Of a stretch of 64,000 bases of DNA, positions 8,676-18,836 are shown one piece after another. The notes beneath the pieces are model-generated. The model worked only from the letters and a program-made list of their open reading frames with translations, was not told where the DNA came from and ran no database searches. Position numbers and translations under genes: made by a program. The first letter of the stretch is position 1; each line of letters begins with the position of its first letter. Origin of the DNA: an uncultured Desulfuromusa sp. (lineage in GTDB: Bacteria > Desulfobacterota > Desulfuromonadia > Desulfuromonadales > Geopsychrobacteraceae); assembly GCF_963675815.1 (NCBI RefSeq), contig NZ_OY776575.1, positions 124,001-188,000 of the forward strand, read 5' to 3'.

Positions 8676-9836
8676 ATGTCACAAATGAAACCAATATATC
8701 TGGACAATGCGGCAACTAGCCACCCGAAACCAGAATCAGTTTATGATGCCGTCATAGATGCTTTACGCTCCGGCGGGAGTCCAGGTCGTGGTCATTACCG
8801 ACAGACCATGGCAGCGGAACGCCAGGTTTTTGAAACGCGGGAAGCTCTGTCCGAACTCTTTAACGCCGGAGGATCAGACCGGTTTGTGTTTGGGCCTAAC
8901 GGTACGGCTGCTATCAATCTGGCTTTGTTTGGACTATTGAAACCCGGTGATCGAGTTGTGACCACGACTGTTGAACACAATGCCGTCAGCCGACCTCTAC
9001 GTGCATTGCAGGACAGGGGGGTTGTGGTTGAGAAAGTGGCTGCCGACCCACAGTCAGGGATCGTCTCTGAATCAGACCTGCAACAGGCATGTTTGCGCGA
9101 ACCAACACGACTATTGGTGGTTAATCATTGTTCCAATGTCATCGGCTCTATTCAACCAATAACAAACATGGGACGCTGGTGTCATGATCATGATATTCTA
9201 TTCATGCTTGATGGAGCACAAAGTGCGGGGATGCTGCCCATTGATTTCCAGGCTCTGAATGTTGATCTTTTTGCTGCTCCAGGGCATAAAGGCTTGCTGG
9301 GCCCGCAGGGAACAGGGTTTTTGTATGTCAAGGAAGGCATCGAATTAACACCTCTCATCTATGGTGGAACCGGAGCTAATTCTCACTCTGATTTACAACC
9401 GCAGTTTTTACCTGAACGATTTGAATCCGGGACTCATAATCTTCCCGGGCTGGCCGGTTTGCGTGCCGGATTAACCTTTTTAATAAAAACAGGGATCCCG
9501 GCAATCCGTGCTCGGGAAGTTGAGTTGACGGATAGGATTCTTACCGGCCTGGCAGGAATCGAAGGTGTCAAGCTTTATGGACCTGAAGATGTTATGATGA
9601 GGGGCGGCGCTATTTCCTTTAACGTTGCGAATCAGGACCCTGCCGAGGTTGGTTATGCCCTGGATCAGCAGAGGCGGATTTCCGTCCGGGTAGGCTTGCA
9701 TTGTGCGCCTGATGCACATCGGTCGATAAACACTTATCCCACCGGGACCGTTCGTGTCAGCCCCGGATATTTTACGACAGATGCAGAAATTGAGAGTTTT
9801 CTGCAGGTTATTCAGGAACTAAGTGGCAAAAGCTAA
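8676..9836 (+). CDS. Cysteine desulfurase family protein (class V aminotransferase fold)
   Basis: PLP enzyme of the SufS/CsdA-like subfamily, about 386 residues. Visible motifs are the N-terminal YLDNAATSHPKP, VEHNAVSRPL, the cofactor Asp in MLDGAQSAG, the Schiff-base Lys in APGHKGLLGPQG, and RVGLHCAPDAH carrying the candidate persulfide Cys. The start is ATG 8676 behind AGGGGG (8665-8670), not the in-frame TTG at 8634. The most similar described group is the stand-alone cysteine desulfurase family without Isc or Suf partners; the sulfur acceptor is unknown. No iscU, sufE or tusA lies nearby. Confidence 0.9.
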   Translation: MSQMKPIYLDNAATSHPKPESVYDAVIDALRSGGSPGRGHYRQTMAAERQVFETREALSELFNAGGSDRFVFGPNGTAAINLALFGLLKPGDRVVTTTVEHNAVSRPLRALQDRGVVVEKVAADPQSGIVSESDLQQACLREPTRLLVVNHCSNVIGSIQPITNMGRWCHDHDILFMLDGAQSAGMLPIDFQALNVDLFAAPGHKGLLGPQGTGFLYVKEGIELTPLIYGGTGANSHSDLQPQFLPERFESGTHNLPGLAGLRAGLTFLIKTGIPAIRAREVELTDRILTGLAGIEGVKLYGPEDVMMRGGAISFNVANQDPAEVGYALDQQRRISVRVGLHCAPDAHRSINTYPTGTVRVSPGYFTTDAEIESFLQVIQELSGKS

Positions 9837-9886
9837 ACAGTTAAGCACCCTATCATGGTACGCATGATTTACAGGGAGGAGCTTGT

Positions 9887-11203
9887 ATGAAAAATTATAT
9901 ACTCGATACAAATGTCTTATTGCACGATCCGCAGGCAATATTTAAATTTTCAGATAATACTGTTATTTTACCTCTGACAGTTATTGAGGAAATTGATCGA
10001 TTTAAAAAAGATCAGAGTGAAACGGGGAGGAATGCTCGTCAGATATCCCGGATGATCGATAATTTTCGTGCCCAGGCCAAATTGACTGAAGGGGTGCCTC
10101 TGGAGAATGGTGGTATTCTGAAGGTTGCTATTTACAAGCAGGAATTTTTGCAGAAATTGCCGCCGGAATTACGTAATGACCAGGGTGATAACCGAATTCT
10201 GGCGGTTGCTCAAGATTTGCAGGATAATTTACCACAGGGAACGGTTTTCTTTGTCACCAAAGACATCAACCTGAGAATAAAAGCCGATACAATTGGATTA
10301 TGGGCCGAAGATTATCAGAGTGACAAAGTCCCCATTGAAGATCTTTATACCGGATCCAGTGAGCTATTTGTTTCTCAGGAGCAGGTCGATCAATTTTATG
10401 AGGACGGATCTTTGCCTGTTGAGGGAGAGTTTTTCTCTAATCAGGGCCTGACTCTTATCGATGAAACAAATCCATCACATTCAGCTATCGGACGCTATGA
10501 TGCGATTAAGAAGGAAGTTGTCAGTTTGATTAAGGTTCCTAAAGAAGGAATCTGGGGAATATATCCGCGTAATCGTGAACAGCAGTTTGCTTTTGATCTC
10601 CTCCTCAATGAAGACATTCAGCTGGTTTCTCTGGTTGGCAAAGCCGGCACCGGAAAAACTCTGCTTGCCATTGCTGCGGGTCTGGTGAAGACAGCTGATG
10701 AAAACTCATATACCCGGCTCCTTGTTTCGCGCCCTGTTTATCCCATGGGGCGGGATCTTGGTTTTTTACCCGGAGACGTGGAAGATAAGTTGGCCCCCTG
10801 GATGCAGCCTATTTTTGATAATGTCGAACTGTTGTTGTCATCCTATGATGAGGGCGGTAATCGGAAGCGTGGTTACCGGGAGCTCATTGATATGGGGCTG
10901 ATGGAGATAGAACCTTTGACCTATATTCGCGGGCGCTCAATTCCAAAACAATATATGATTGTAGATGAAGCGCAGAATCTCACTCCCCATGAAATTAAAA
11001 CCATAATTACCCGGGCCGGTGAGGGGACAAAGATTGTTTTGACTGGCGATCCCTACCAGATTGATAATCCCTATGTCGATTCAGCCAGCAATGGCTTATC
11101 ATTTTCTGTGGAACGTCTCAAGGGGCAGGATGTTACCGGCCATATGACCTTGAGTAAAGGGGAGCGGTCGCTTCTGGCTGAATTGGCTGCGAACCTCCTT
11201 TAA
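9887..11203 (+). CDS. PIN-PhoH family ATPase
   Basis: A 438-residue two-domain protein: an N-terminal PIN nuclease-like domain (YILDTNVLLHDPQ with the catalytic Asp, later TKDINLRIKAD) and a C-terminal PhoH ATPase domain with Walker A GKAGTGKTLLA, Walker B YMIVDEAQN and the TGDPYQID motif. PhoH2-type PIN-PhoH proteins have RNA helicase and RNase activity in mycobacteria and in some bacteria form toxin modules; here it stands alone. The start has a strong GGGAGGAG ribosome site. tsaD begins 21 nt after its stop, so cotranscription is likely. Confidence 0.92.
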   Translation: MKNYILDTNVLLHDPQAIFKFSDNTVILPLTVIEEIDRFKKDQSETGRNARQISRMIDNFRAQAKLTEGVPLENGGILKVAIYKQEFLQKLPPELRNDQGDNRILAVAQDLQDNLPQGTVFFVTKDINLRIKADTIGLWAEDYQSDKVPIEDLYTGSSELFVSQEQVDQFYEDGSLPVEGEFFSNQGLTLIDETNPSHSAIGRYDAIKKEVVSLIKVPKEGIWGIYPRNREQQFAFDLLLNEDIQLVSLVGKAGTGKTLLAIAAGLVKTADENSYTRLLVSRPVYPMGRDLGFLPGDVEDKLAPWMQPIFDNVELLLSSYDEGGNRKRGYRELIDMGLMEIEPLTYIRGRSIPKQYMIVDEAQNLTPHEIKTIITRAGEGTKIVLTGDPYQIDNPYVDSASNGLSFSVERLKGQDVTGHMTLSKGERSLLAELAANLL

Positions 11204-11224
11204 TTCTGTCTATAATGGTTGATT

Positions 11225-12241
11225 ATGTTACTGCTTGCCCTTGAAAGTTCGTGTGATGAGACTGCTGCGGCGGTTGTTAAAGATGGACGCTGGATTCTGT
11301 CTAATATTATCTCCTCGCAGGTGGATCTCCACGCTGTCTATGGTGGTGTTGTTCCGGAGCTGGCTTCACGGCGTCACCTTGAAGTGATCAATCCCCTTGT
11401 TGAGGAGGCCCTGAACAAAGCTGGTGTCCAACAGCAAGAGTTGGAAGGAATTATTGTCACACGCGGGCCCGGATTAGTTGGTGCTCTTCTGGTTGGAGTA
11501 TCATTTGCCAAAGCATATGCTTATGCGCTCAATATTCCGTGTCTTGGTGTTCATCATATTGAAGGCCATATCCAGGCGATTCAATTGGAGAGCCAGGTTG
11601 AATATCCATTTCTTGCTCTTGCTGTTTCAGGGGGACACACCCATTTATATCGGGTCGATGGTATTGGTCGCTATCAATTGCTTGGTCGGACCGTTGATGA
11701 TGCTGCCGGTGAAGCCTTCGATAAGGTTGCCAAAATGCTGGGCCTTGGATATCCCGGTGGACCTGTCATCGACAGACTTGCAGCAGAAAATGACGATGGC
11801 GGGATTACTTTCCCACGACCGATGTTGAAAAAAAATAATTTTGATTTTAGTTTTTCCGGGATGAAAACAGCGGTTTTAAATTATCTATACCAACTTGAAG
11901 GTCGCCCGGATGAAACGACAATCAGTCATATTGCATGCGCCTTCCAAACAGCTGTTGTTGATGTTGTGACGCGGAAAACCATGCGTGCAGCAAGAGCTGA
12001 AGGGCTCAGTCGAATTGTCGTTGCTGGTGGTGTTGCCTGCAATTCGGGATTGCGGAAAAAGTTTGCAGAACTGGCGGATTCCAGCAATATGAACGTTTTT
12101 TTTCCTTCCCCGGTTCTCTGTGCCGATAATGCCGCTATGCTTGCTGTTGCCGGTGACCATTATTTATCACAGGGGCTTTTGTCGGATGTCGATCTAAATG
12201 CCGTTTCCAGCTGGCCGTTAGAACAAGTTGCAGGTCTTTGA
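11225..12241 (+). CDS. tsaD: tRNA t6A threonylcarbamoyltransferase TsaD
   Basis: Transfers the threonylcarbamoyl group to A37 of ANN-decoding tRNAs with TsaB and TsaE. About 338 residues from ATG 11225 (an in-frame TTG lies at 11219). Motifs: LALESSCDETAAAV, HHIEGHIQA with the metal-binding histidines, AVSGGHTHLY, DDAAGEAFDKVAKMLGLGYPGG and VAGGVACNSGLR. The product is the substrate of MtaB at the start of the window, though the genes are 9 kb apart. The family is essential in most bacteria and the gene is intact. Confidence 0.96.
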   Translation: MLLLALESSCDETAAAVVKDGRWILSNIISSQVDLHAVYGGVVPELASRRHLEVINPLVEEALNKAGVQQQELEGIIVTRGPGLVGALLVGVSFAKAYAYALNIPCLGVHHIEGHIQAIQLESQVEYPFLALAVSGGHTHLYRVDGIGRYQLLGRTVDDAAGEAFDKVAKMLGLGYPGGPVIDRLAAENDDGGITFPRPMLKKNNFDFSFSGMKTAVLNYLYQLEGRPDETTISHIACAFQTAVVDVVTRKTMRAARAEGLSRIVVAGGVACNSGLRKKFAELADSSNMNVFFPSPVLCADNAAMLAVAGDHYLSQGLLSDVDLNAVSSWPLEQVAGL

Positions 12242-12266
12242 AGTAGAGGCATAGCAAAGGATATTT

Positions 12267-12740
12267 ATGTGGCGTCGGTGGGGCTTTTTCAGGCAATTTA
12301 AATTGAATGTGATTCAGCTTGCCCGACTCCGCTCAGAGCCTGATGCTATAGCGCGTGGTATGGCCCTGGGTATTTTTATCGGATTTACTCCGACCTTCGG
12401 CGTCCAGATGATTTTGGCGATTTTGTTTGCTTTCTTGTTACGTCAGAATAAGATCGCAGCTTTTGTTGGCGTTTGGATTACGAACCCTTTCACTGCGCCA
12501 TTGATTTATGGATTAGAATATGAAGTTGGCCGGATGCTTCTTGGTCTGCCGCCACTTGGTATCAATCACTTTGGTCGTGACTTAAGCTGGTCTCTGGGAA
12601 TGCAGGTTGGAGAGCCATTGTTGCTTGGAAGTTTAGTTTTGGGGATTCCCGTCGCTATTATTGGTTATTCCCTGACCGCCCGTCTGATTCCAAGCTTGCG
12701 TCTTTGGAAGATTCCCCGTTGGCCGCGTAGGCGTGAATAA
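12267..12740 (+). CDS. DUF2062 small membrane protein
   Basis: A 157-residue protein with two or three hydrophobic segments and the DUF2062 core: the ARGMALGIFIGFTPTFGVQ segment and a later WITNPFTAPLIYG. No biochemical function is known for this family. It starts 26 nt after the tsaD stop behind AAAGGA, and lies between tsaD and rsmA, so it is probably part of the same transcript. Orientation and membrane role are inferred from hydrophobicity only. Confidence 0.85.
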   Translation: MWRRWGFFRQFKLNVIQLARLRSEPDAIARGMALGIFIGFTPTFGVQMILAILFAFLLRQNKIAAFVGVWITNPFTAPLIYGLEYEVGRMLLGLPPLGINHFGRDLSWSLGMQVGEPLLLGSLVLGIPVAIIGYSLTARLIPSLRLWKIPRWPRRRE

Positions 12741-12847
12741 ATGGCTTTAAAACCTGTTGTTCCGTCCTGTTTTCGCTCTCCAGAATTTTGAAATGACTTG
12801 TTCTTAACATCGAATTGCAGCACTGTGCGGCTCTTTTCAAGGAAACC

Positions 12848-13636
12848 ATGAATTATCAAACTAAAAAACGTTTTGGGCAGCACTTTCTTCATGATCGTAC
12901 GGTCATTGATAAAATCATAATGGCAGCACAGCTTGACTCGCAGACCCAGGTTGTCGAAATTGGTCCCGGTCTCGGAATCCTGACGGATGAGATGTTGCCT
13001 CGGTCAGCCCATGTCCAGGTGATGGAGATTGATCGTGACTTGATTGAGCGGCTTCTTGCACGTCATGAGTCCAGGTTAACAGTTCATGCCGGAGATGTTC
13101 TCAAGCTTCCCTGGCGTGAATTTCTCAGCCATCCACCATATACCCTGGTTGCAAACCTTCCTTATAATATTTCCAGTCAGATTGTTTTTCGCCTTCTTGA
13201 ACATCGTGATCTGTTTCAAAGAATGGTCCTGATGTTTCAACGGGAAGTCGGAGAACGTCTGGTGGCTGCACCCGGCGGTAAAGATTATGGGATTCTATCA
13301 GTTCTCACTCAACTCTGGTTTGACATGAAAACGGTCACATTAGTGAAACCAGGAGCTTTTAACCCCCCTCCGAAAGTTGATTCTATTGTTCTCAGCTTCA
13401 AACCGCTGACGAATCCACGGGTGGCCGTTGTTGATGAAACTCTTTTTAAAAGAGTTGTCAAGGGGGCTTTCACCCAGCGGCGCAAAACCTTACGTAACAG
13501 TCTTCTGGCAAGTGGGTTTGATGGATCGGATATCGATTACGCCCTTGAGCAGGCAAACGTGAATCCGGGTTGTCGGGGAGAAACATTGTCTTTGCAAAAC
13601 TTTTCTGATCTCACCCGTTTTTTTTCTCAAAAATAA
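12848..13636 (+). CDS. rsmA: 16S rRNA dimethyladenosine transferase RsmA (KsgA)
   Basis: SAM-dependent enzyme that dimethylates A1518 and A1519 of 16S rRNA late in 30S assembly. 262 residues from ATG 12848; the longer in-frame reading from 12815 adds residues not found in the family. Motifs: KKRFGQHFLHD, VVEIGPGLGILT (SAM motif I), VMEIDRDL, LVANLPYNISS (the NLPY catalytic motif) and MFQREVGERL. Length and motifs are complete. It follows the DUF2062 gene by 107 nt. Confidence 0.95.
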   Translation: MNYQTKKRFGQHFLHDRTVIDKIIMAAQLDSQTQVVEIGPGLGILTDEMLPRSAHVQVMEIDRDLIERLLARHESRLTVHAGDVLKLPWREFLSHPPYTLVANLPYNISSQIVFRLLEHRDLFQRMVLMFQREVGERLVAAPGGKDYGILSVLTQLWFDMKTVTLVKPGAFNPPPKVDSIVLSFKPLTNPRVAVVDETLFKRVVKGAFTQRRKTLRNSLLASGFDGSDIDYALEQANVNPGCRGETLSLQNFSDLTRFFSQK

Positions 13637-13770
13637 ATTAAAATTTCATATAAAACGTGCTTGATAACTGCCGATTCGTGGTTTATGCTTTTTTGCAGTC
13701 ACCATTGATAATTCTGTCTTTGGCTGAGTGTAAAAAGATTAAGCTTTGTTGTTGAGTTAGGGAGACAAAC

Positions 13771-16700
13771 ATGAAAGTGACTGTGACCCGTGGTGGTCGG
13801 ACGTCAGAGGAGAGAGACAAACTTTTTCAACCTGAAACTATTGAAAAGGAGTTGATCCGTCAGGGGGAGGCAACCGGCCTTTCTGTGAATTTAGCTTTAG
13901 CGAATATTTTACGACAGGAAATTCCGGAAAATTACTTATCATCACTGTCTCTATCTGAGTTGGTGGCGAACCTGCTGCAAGCAAGCAAGTTTCTCTCTGC
14001 ACATCATGGCGACGAAATCAAAGTCAAGTTACAGGAACAAAAAGAACCAGGTCATTACTATCTCTTTACCAATGCTCCAGATGCAAATCATATATTTTTC
14101 TCACTTCAGGAATATCTTCACCGGCGTTCTTTGCACTTTCGCGTCATTTGTCACCCCATTCTTTCTGTTGTTCGTGAGAATGGTGTCTTGCAGAAGGTCT
14201 TCGAAGGCGACAACAATCTGCCTCAAGAATCATTTGTCTGGATGGAGTTGGAACGTTTTCCGGCCCAGAAGGCCCGCGAACTGGAGCAAGCTGTAACGAC
14301 GATTATTTCATCTGCTGTTATGATTCACCAGAACCGCCCTGCGATGTTACAAAAGATAGCAGATTTGGGCAAAATCGAAGGTTTGAGTCAATATCAGGAT
14401 CTCTATCATTGGTTACAACAGGAAAATTATATTCCTGTTGCGACTCGCAGCTACACTTACGTCAAAGGTGCTGATGCCAGCCAATTTTCTGAAGAAACTT
14501 CCGAATCCTTAGGTTTAAAGCAATTTTATGATCGAGCATTTTATAAAGACGCTCATCCCGTTGATTTAACCCCGGAAGTTGTTTTTTCTCTTTTAGGTCA
14601 TGGCAAGAATGTTGATCTGGAGACGACGGAGCTGCGCTGTCCGCTACATCGCTTCGAGCGATTGACCTACCTCGGATTTCGTGAAGAGTTAGGGGATGAC
14701 CGTTACCGTGAACATTGTTTCTGGGGATTTTACACTCAGAAAAGTATCGATGAGAATACCTTTGCCATTCCAGCCTTACGACAACGAATCGAATTGGCAC
14801 AGCAACAGCTTAATATTCCACCTGCCTGTCACAACTATCTGAAAACCATACAGATCATTAACAGTTTCCCTAAAATAGAGCTATTTCTTATGGGGGATGT
14901 GGAATTACGGCGGATGCTGCGTTCATTTACGCAGATGCACCGTCAGGCCGGAGTCAAGGTCGTCGTTGCTCCAAGTGCTTCAGAAGTCGCATTGACCCTG
15001 ATGTTAATTATGCCCAACGACTACTATCTGCCGGAACATATTGAACGGATGGAGATTTACTTAAGGCGTTACTTCCGGGCCATCTCGGTTGAATCACGTC
15101 TGATTCATCTTGCTTCTGACTACCTGAGCCTGCACGTAAATCTGCAGTTGCAGGAAAAAGATATCAAGATTGATCTTGTTCAGTTGGAACAGGGATTGAC
15201 CAAGGTAACAATGCCCTGGAAACTGAAATTCAGGGCTTTGCTTGAGAAAAATTTTGCCGAAGATTCCTTTTCAACCTGGGAGCGTTACAGTAAGGCATTC
15301 AATAAAGATTATCGGGCCCGGACTCATCCCCGTTTTGCTGTTCGCGATGTTTATAATATTGAAAAATTATTACGCGACAAGCAGGATGCTTTTGATCTTT
15401 GGGGACCTTTTCACGAAGACGATGACTATTATCGCCTGCAATATTACAGCTTCAGCCGTAGCTATCTGAATGACCTGATGCCTTTTTTGCAAAATCTGGA
15501 TCTCAGCGTTCTGCATGAGATTGATTCTGATCTTGGGGTGGATTCTTCACAGATTTTCATCAAAAGCTTTGCCATTAAACCTAACGCTGAAAACAGCTTG
15601 CCGTTTAAACAGATTAAAACGCTATTGCTCGACACTCTTCTGGCGATGCGAAGTCAAGAAGTGGAAAATGATTACCTGCATCGGTTGCAACCGTTGACAG
15701 GGCTTTCCTGGCGAGAAATTGATGTTTTCCGTGGATATCGTAATTACTATTTTCAATTGGGGAGTCCCTTCACCAAGAAACGTGTTGCTGATGCTCTGGT
15801 CAATAACGCAAAAGTTGCACTTTTGCTTTATCGTTATTTTGAGGGTCGCTTTAAGCCTTCCTCAAAATTATCAGATCCTATGACTCGTGAACTGGAAGTT
15901 CTTTCTCCCATCCGGCAAGAACTGGTGACCGCTCTTGAGGTTGTCAGTGACCCCAATGAAGACAAGATTTTACGGTCACTCTTCAATCTGATTGACTCAA
16001 CGATACGGACTAATTTTTTCCTCCGTTATCAGACCGATGATTATTTCTTCTCCTTCAAGATAAATGCTCTCGGTGTTATTGAAATGCCGTCACCACGCCC
16101 TCTTTACGAAGTCTACGTCCATTCCGCCAAGATGGAAGGGCTACATCTTCGTGGTGGTAAGGTTGCGCGCGGAGGTATTCGCTGGTCCGATCGTCCGGAT
16201 GATTTCAGAACTGAAATTCTTGGTTTGGTTAAGGCGCAGATGACCAAGAATGCAGTCATCGTTCCAGAGGGATCCAAAGGGGGATTCTTCACGAAATTGG
16301 TCAGTGCCGATCGGGATGAGATGGGTCAGATTGTCAAGGAGGCTTATCAAACCTTGATGCGCGGCTTGCTGGACCTGACCGACAACAGAACCGAGAACGA
16401 CATTGTCCAACCCGAAGGACTCATCACTTATGATGACCTCGACCCCTACCTCGTTGTCGCAGCAGATAAAGGGACGGCTCATCTGCCTGATACCGCTAAT
16501 GCGGTCAGTGAGTCTTATGATTTCTGGTTAGGAGATGCTTTTGCCAGTGGTGGTTCGCACGGTTATGATCATAAACAACTTGGGATCACTGCTCGTGGAG
16601 CCTGGGAAAGTGTCAAACGTTCCTTCCGTGAAATGGGTCACGATATTCAGACCCAACCTTTCACCGTTGTTGGCATCGGTGATATGAGTGGTGACGTCTT

Positions 16701-18537
16701 CGGCAACGGGATGCTGTGTTCACAGAAAACCAAATTGCTGGCGGCATTTGACCATCGTCATATTTTTCTGGATCCTGATCCTGATCCTGAAATCTCTTAC
16801 AAAGAACGACAACGTCTATACGATCTGCCTCGTTCAACCTGGGATGATTACAATAAAGACCTGATTTCTGCCGGAGGTGGGGTGTTTTCACGCCAATTGA
16901 AGGAGATCCCTCTGTCACCACAGGTTGCTGCGTGGCTGGGTGTGCGTCAGGGAAGTATTGATGTGCCCGGGTTGATCAAATTATTACTGACGGCAAAAGT
17001 TGATCTGCTCTGGAATGGTGGCATTGGAACATATGTAAAATCATCAACACAAAGCAATGAAGATGCTGGTGATCGTGCAAATGATCCTGTTCGTATTGAC
17101 GGGACGGAACTGCGGGCCAAGGTTGTTGGAGAAGGCGGTAATCTCGGGCTGACCCAACTTGGGCGCATTGAATATGCCTTGACCGGTGGCCATGTCAATA
17201 CTGATGCCATTGATAACTCCGCAGGTGTCGATACCTCAGACCATGAGGTCAATCTGAAAATTCTTTTACGCCAGCTACGGTTTGAAGGCCATATCAAGGA
17301 TCTGGAAGATGGTTATGCTTTGCTGGGCGAAATGGAAGAAACCGTATGCCAGGATGTCCTCGCCAATAATTACACCCAGACACTGTCTCTCTCTCTGGAT
17401 GAAATACGTTGCGGCAATGATGTTGAACCTTATCTGGAATTGATTGATCGCCTGGTAAGCTCCGGATTGCTTGATCGTCGCGGCGAATTCTTGCCGAGTC
17501 GCAAGGAAGTTTCAGCCCGGCAACCCAACCGTCTGCTGCGGCCGGAATTTTCAGTGTTACTGGCCTACAGTAAAATGTATCTGTTTAAGGCGCTACTGGA
17601 TTCACAGCTGCCGGACAACAAGGTTGTTGCAAAATTACTGTTTGATTATTTTCCTCAGCAGGTCATTGATCGTTATCCTGATTCCTTGCGCCGTCATCCG
17701 CTTGCCAAAGAAATATCCGCGACCATTTTGACGAACCGGGTTATTGATCAGGCGGGGAGCGCTTTCCTGCAAACGACAAGTCGGATGACAGGATGTTCTC
17801 AGGTTGAAGTTGCAAACGCCTATCTGATTTTTGATAATCTTTTGACCGGTCATGAACTCCGGCAAGCCGTTTTTGCTCTGGATAATAAAATAGCGGCAGA
17901 TCAGCAGTATAAACTGTTATTGAAGCTTGAAGATCTCCTTAGTTTCTTCTGTTCTTATGCTTTAAGTAATGGCATGACAATTCCTTCGTCCGAGCAGGAT
18001 CTGGAACGTATCAGTGGCCAATTGCAAGAGTATGCGAAGTTGTTGTCAAAAGTTCTTCCTGCTGAATCCTGGCAGGAATGCAAAAAAGTTCAGGCACAGC
18101 TTCAAGAGGACGGATTGTCCAAAGAGGTCGCCTATAAATATGCGGTCCTGGATTTCCTGACTGATTTCTTGCCGTTAATCTGCATGATTGAGTCCTCCGG
18201 CCAGAACCTTGAACAACTGGCACAGATTAAGGTTCTTGTTGATGAGAAAGTCAACAGTGCGGCCATTTACCAATTACTGGAGAAGGTCCCGGTGTTGGAT
18301 AGCTGGGATCGTCGTGCCAGGGAATCGCTGATCAGCTCCTTGCATGCTGTTAATGTCAGAATTATCCAGCAGGTCGCTTTGGATTCTGCCGCGCAGCCGC
18401 AGAGCTTTTTCTCTAAAAGACGGCAGAAAATGAGAATATTCGAAGGCTTAAGGCAATCTCTTATCAGTGATGTCCCGCGTAATTTTCATCCATTTACCGT
18501 GTTGTTGCGCTCTCTGGAAAGTCTTTTGACGGCATAG
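13771..18537 (+). CDS. Large NAD-dependent glutamate dehydrogenase
   Basis: A 1588-residue protein of the 180-kDa class of NAD-GDHs, which oxidise glutamate to 2-oxoglutarate and ammonium. The catalytic core is at roughly residues 740-1260, with RGGKVARGGIRWSDR, KAQMTKNAVIVPEGSKGGF, DLDPYLVVAADKGTAH, VVGIGDMSGDVFGNGM and KVVGEGGNLGLTQLGR. The long N-terminal region includes ACT-like segments, and there is a helical C-terminal extension, as in the Streptomyces and Pseudomonas enzymes. A 134-bp gap precedes it and a strong terminator follows, so it forms its own unit. The role is probably glutamate catabolism. No frameshift is seen over 4.8 kb. Confidence 0.93.
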   Translation: MKVTVTRGGRTSEERDKLFQPETIEKELIRQGEATGLSVNLALANILRQEIPENYLSSLSLSELVANLLQASKFLSAHHGDEIKVKLQEQKEPGHYYLFTNAPDANHIFFSLQEYLHRRSLHFRVICHPILSVVRENGVLQKVFEGDNNLPQESFVWMELERFPAQKARELEQAVTTIISSAVMIHQNRPAMLQKIADLGKIEGLSQYQDLYHWLQQENYIPVATRSYTYVKGADASQFSEETSESLGLKQFYDRAFYKDAHPVDLTPEVVFSLLGHGKNVDLETTELRCPLHRFERLTYLGFREELGDDRYREHCFWGFYTQKSIDENTFAIPALRQRIELAQQQLNIPPACHNYLKTIQIINSFPKIELFLMGDVELRRMLRSFTQMHRQAGVKVVVAPSASEVALTLMLIMPNDYYLPEHIERMEIYLRRYFRAISVESRLIHLASDYLSLHVNLQLQEKDIKIDLVQLEQGLTKVTMPWKLKFRALLEKNFAEDSFSTWERYSKAFNKDYRARTHPRFAVRDVYNIEKLLRDKQDAFDLWGPFHEDDDYYRLQYYSFSRSYLNDLMPFLQNLDLSVLHEIDSDLGVDSSQIFIKSFAIKPNAENSLPFKQIKTLLLDTLLAMRSQEVENDYLHRLQPLTGLSWREIDVFRGYRNYYFQLGSPFTKKRVADALVNNAKVALLLYRYFEGRFKPSSKLSDPMTRELEVLSPIRQELVTALEVVSDPNEDKILRSLFNLIDSTIRTNFFLRYQTDDYFFSFKINALGVIEMPSPRPLYEVYVHSAKMEGLHLRGGKVARGGIRWSDRPDDFRTEILGLVKAQMTKNAVIVPEGSKGGFFTKLVSADRDEMGQIVKEAYQTLMRGLLDLTDNRTENDIVQPEGLITYDDLDPYLVVAADKGTAHLPDTANAVSESYDFWLGDAFASGGSHGYDHKQLGITARGAWESVKRSFREMGHDIQTQPFTVVGIGDMSGDVFGNGMLCSQKTKLLAAFDHRHIFLDPDPDPEISYKERQRLYDLPRSTWDDYNKDLISAGGGVFSRQLKEIPLSPQVAAWLGVRQGSIDVPGLIKLLLTAKVDLLWNGGIGTYVKSSTQSNEDAGDRANDPVRIDGTELRAKVVGEGGNLGLTQLGRIEYALTGGHVNTDAIDNSAGVDTSDHEVNLKILLRQLRFEGHIKDLEDGYALLGEMEETVCQDVLANNYTQTLSLSLDEIRCGNDVEPYLELIDRLVSSGLLDRRGEFLPSRKEVSARQPNRLLRPEFSVLLAYSKMYLFKALLDSQLPDNKVVAKLLFDYFPQQVIDRYPDSLRRHPLAKEISATILTNRVIDQAGSAFLQTTSRMTGCSQVEVANAYLIFDNLLTGHELRQAVFALDNKIAADQQYKLLLKLEDLLSFFCSYALSNGMTIPSSEQDLERISGQLQEYAKLLSKVLPAESWQECKKVQAQLQEDGLSKEVAYKYAVLDFLTDFLPLICMIESSGQNLEQLAQIKVLVDEKVNSAAIYQLLEKVPVLDSWDRRARESLISSLHAVNVRIIQQVALDSAAQPQSFFSKRRQKMRIFEGLRQSLISDVPRNFHPFTVLLRSLESLLTA

Positions 18538-18560
18538 AATAGAAAGATCATGATAACGGA

Positions 18561-18588
18561 GGGCGGGATGATTCCCGCCCTTTTTTTT
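18561..18588 (+). terminator. Rho-independent terminator after NAD-GDH
   Basis: GGGCGGG (18561-18567) pairs with CCCGCCC (18574-18580) around a 6-nt loop and is followed by eight Ts. It lies 23 nt past the dehydrogenase stop codon. Confidence 0.95.
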
Positions 18589-18597
18589 GAAGCAAAA

Positions 18598-18625
18598 TTG
18601 AAAATAGCTGTTCCCATTTTAAATA
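18598..18625 (+). promoter_or_regulatory. Possible promoter for the panBCP transcript
   Basis: TTGAAA (18598-18603) and TAAATA (18620-18625) are separated by 16 nt, just after the upstream terminator and before the structured leader. The match is fair and nothing better is seen between the terminator and the leader fold. Confidence 0.35.
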
Positions 18626-18689
18626 TAGGAGTTTCTGCATAGACACTCAAAAATAACTGTGTTATATCAAATATATTCGTATGGTGATG

Positions 18690-18836
18690 GACCCGGGACT
18701 CGTACCGGAGTCAATAGTGTTGCTCACGGATAAACTTCAGATACCGCTTGGATCTACGGACCGGGACGGCAGGTGTTAAAAAGAACATTGCTCGCTTGCT
18801 TTGTGCCCGCCTTTCGTTGTCGCGAAAGGTTTTTTT
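18690..18836 (+). promoter_or_regulatory. Structured panB leader ending in an attenuator-like terminator
   Basis: The untranslated leader before panB can fold into a closed unit. CCCGG (18692-18696) pairs with CCGGG (18761-18765) and encloses hairpin 1, GACTC/GAGTC (18697-18701 with 18708-18712), and hairpin 2, AGAT-A-CC with GGATCT (18739-18755), which has one bulged A. It is followed by an intrinsic terminator: CCTTTCG (18810-18816) with CGAAAGG (18823-18829), then seven Ts ending 22 nt before the panB start. A terminator placed there implies conditional readthrough. The pan RNA motif is known upstream of pantothenate genes in Deltaproteobacteria and other phyla; I cannot confirm a consensus match. 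Confidence 0.6.

Noticed and set aside
16768..16794. GATCCT triplet-pair repeat in the NAD-GDH gene
   Set aside because: It encodes Asp-Pro pairs in a segment (FLDPDPDPE) that is Asp/Pro-rich in related dehydrogenases, so it is normal coding sequence.
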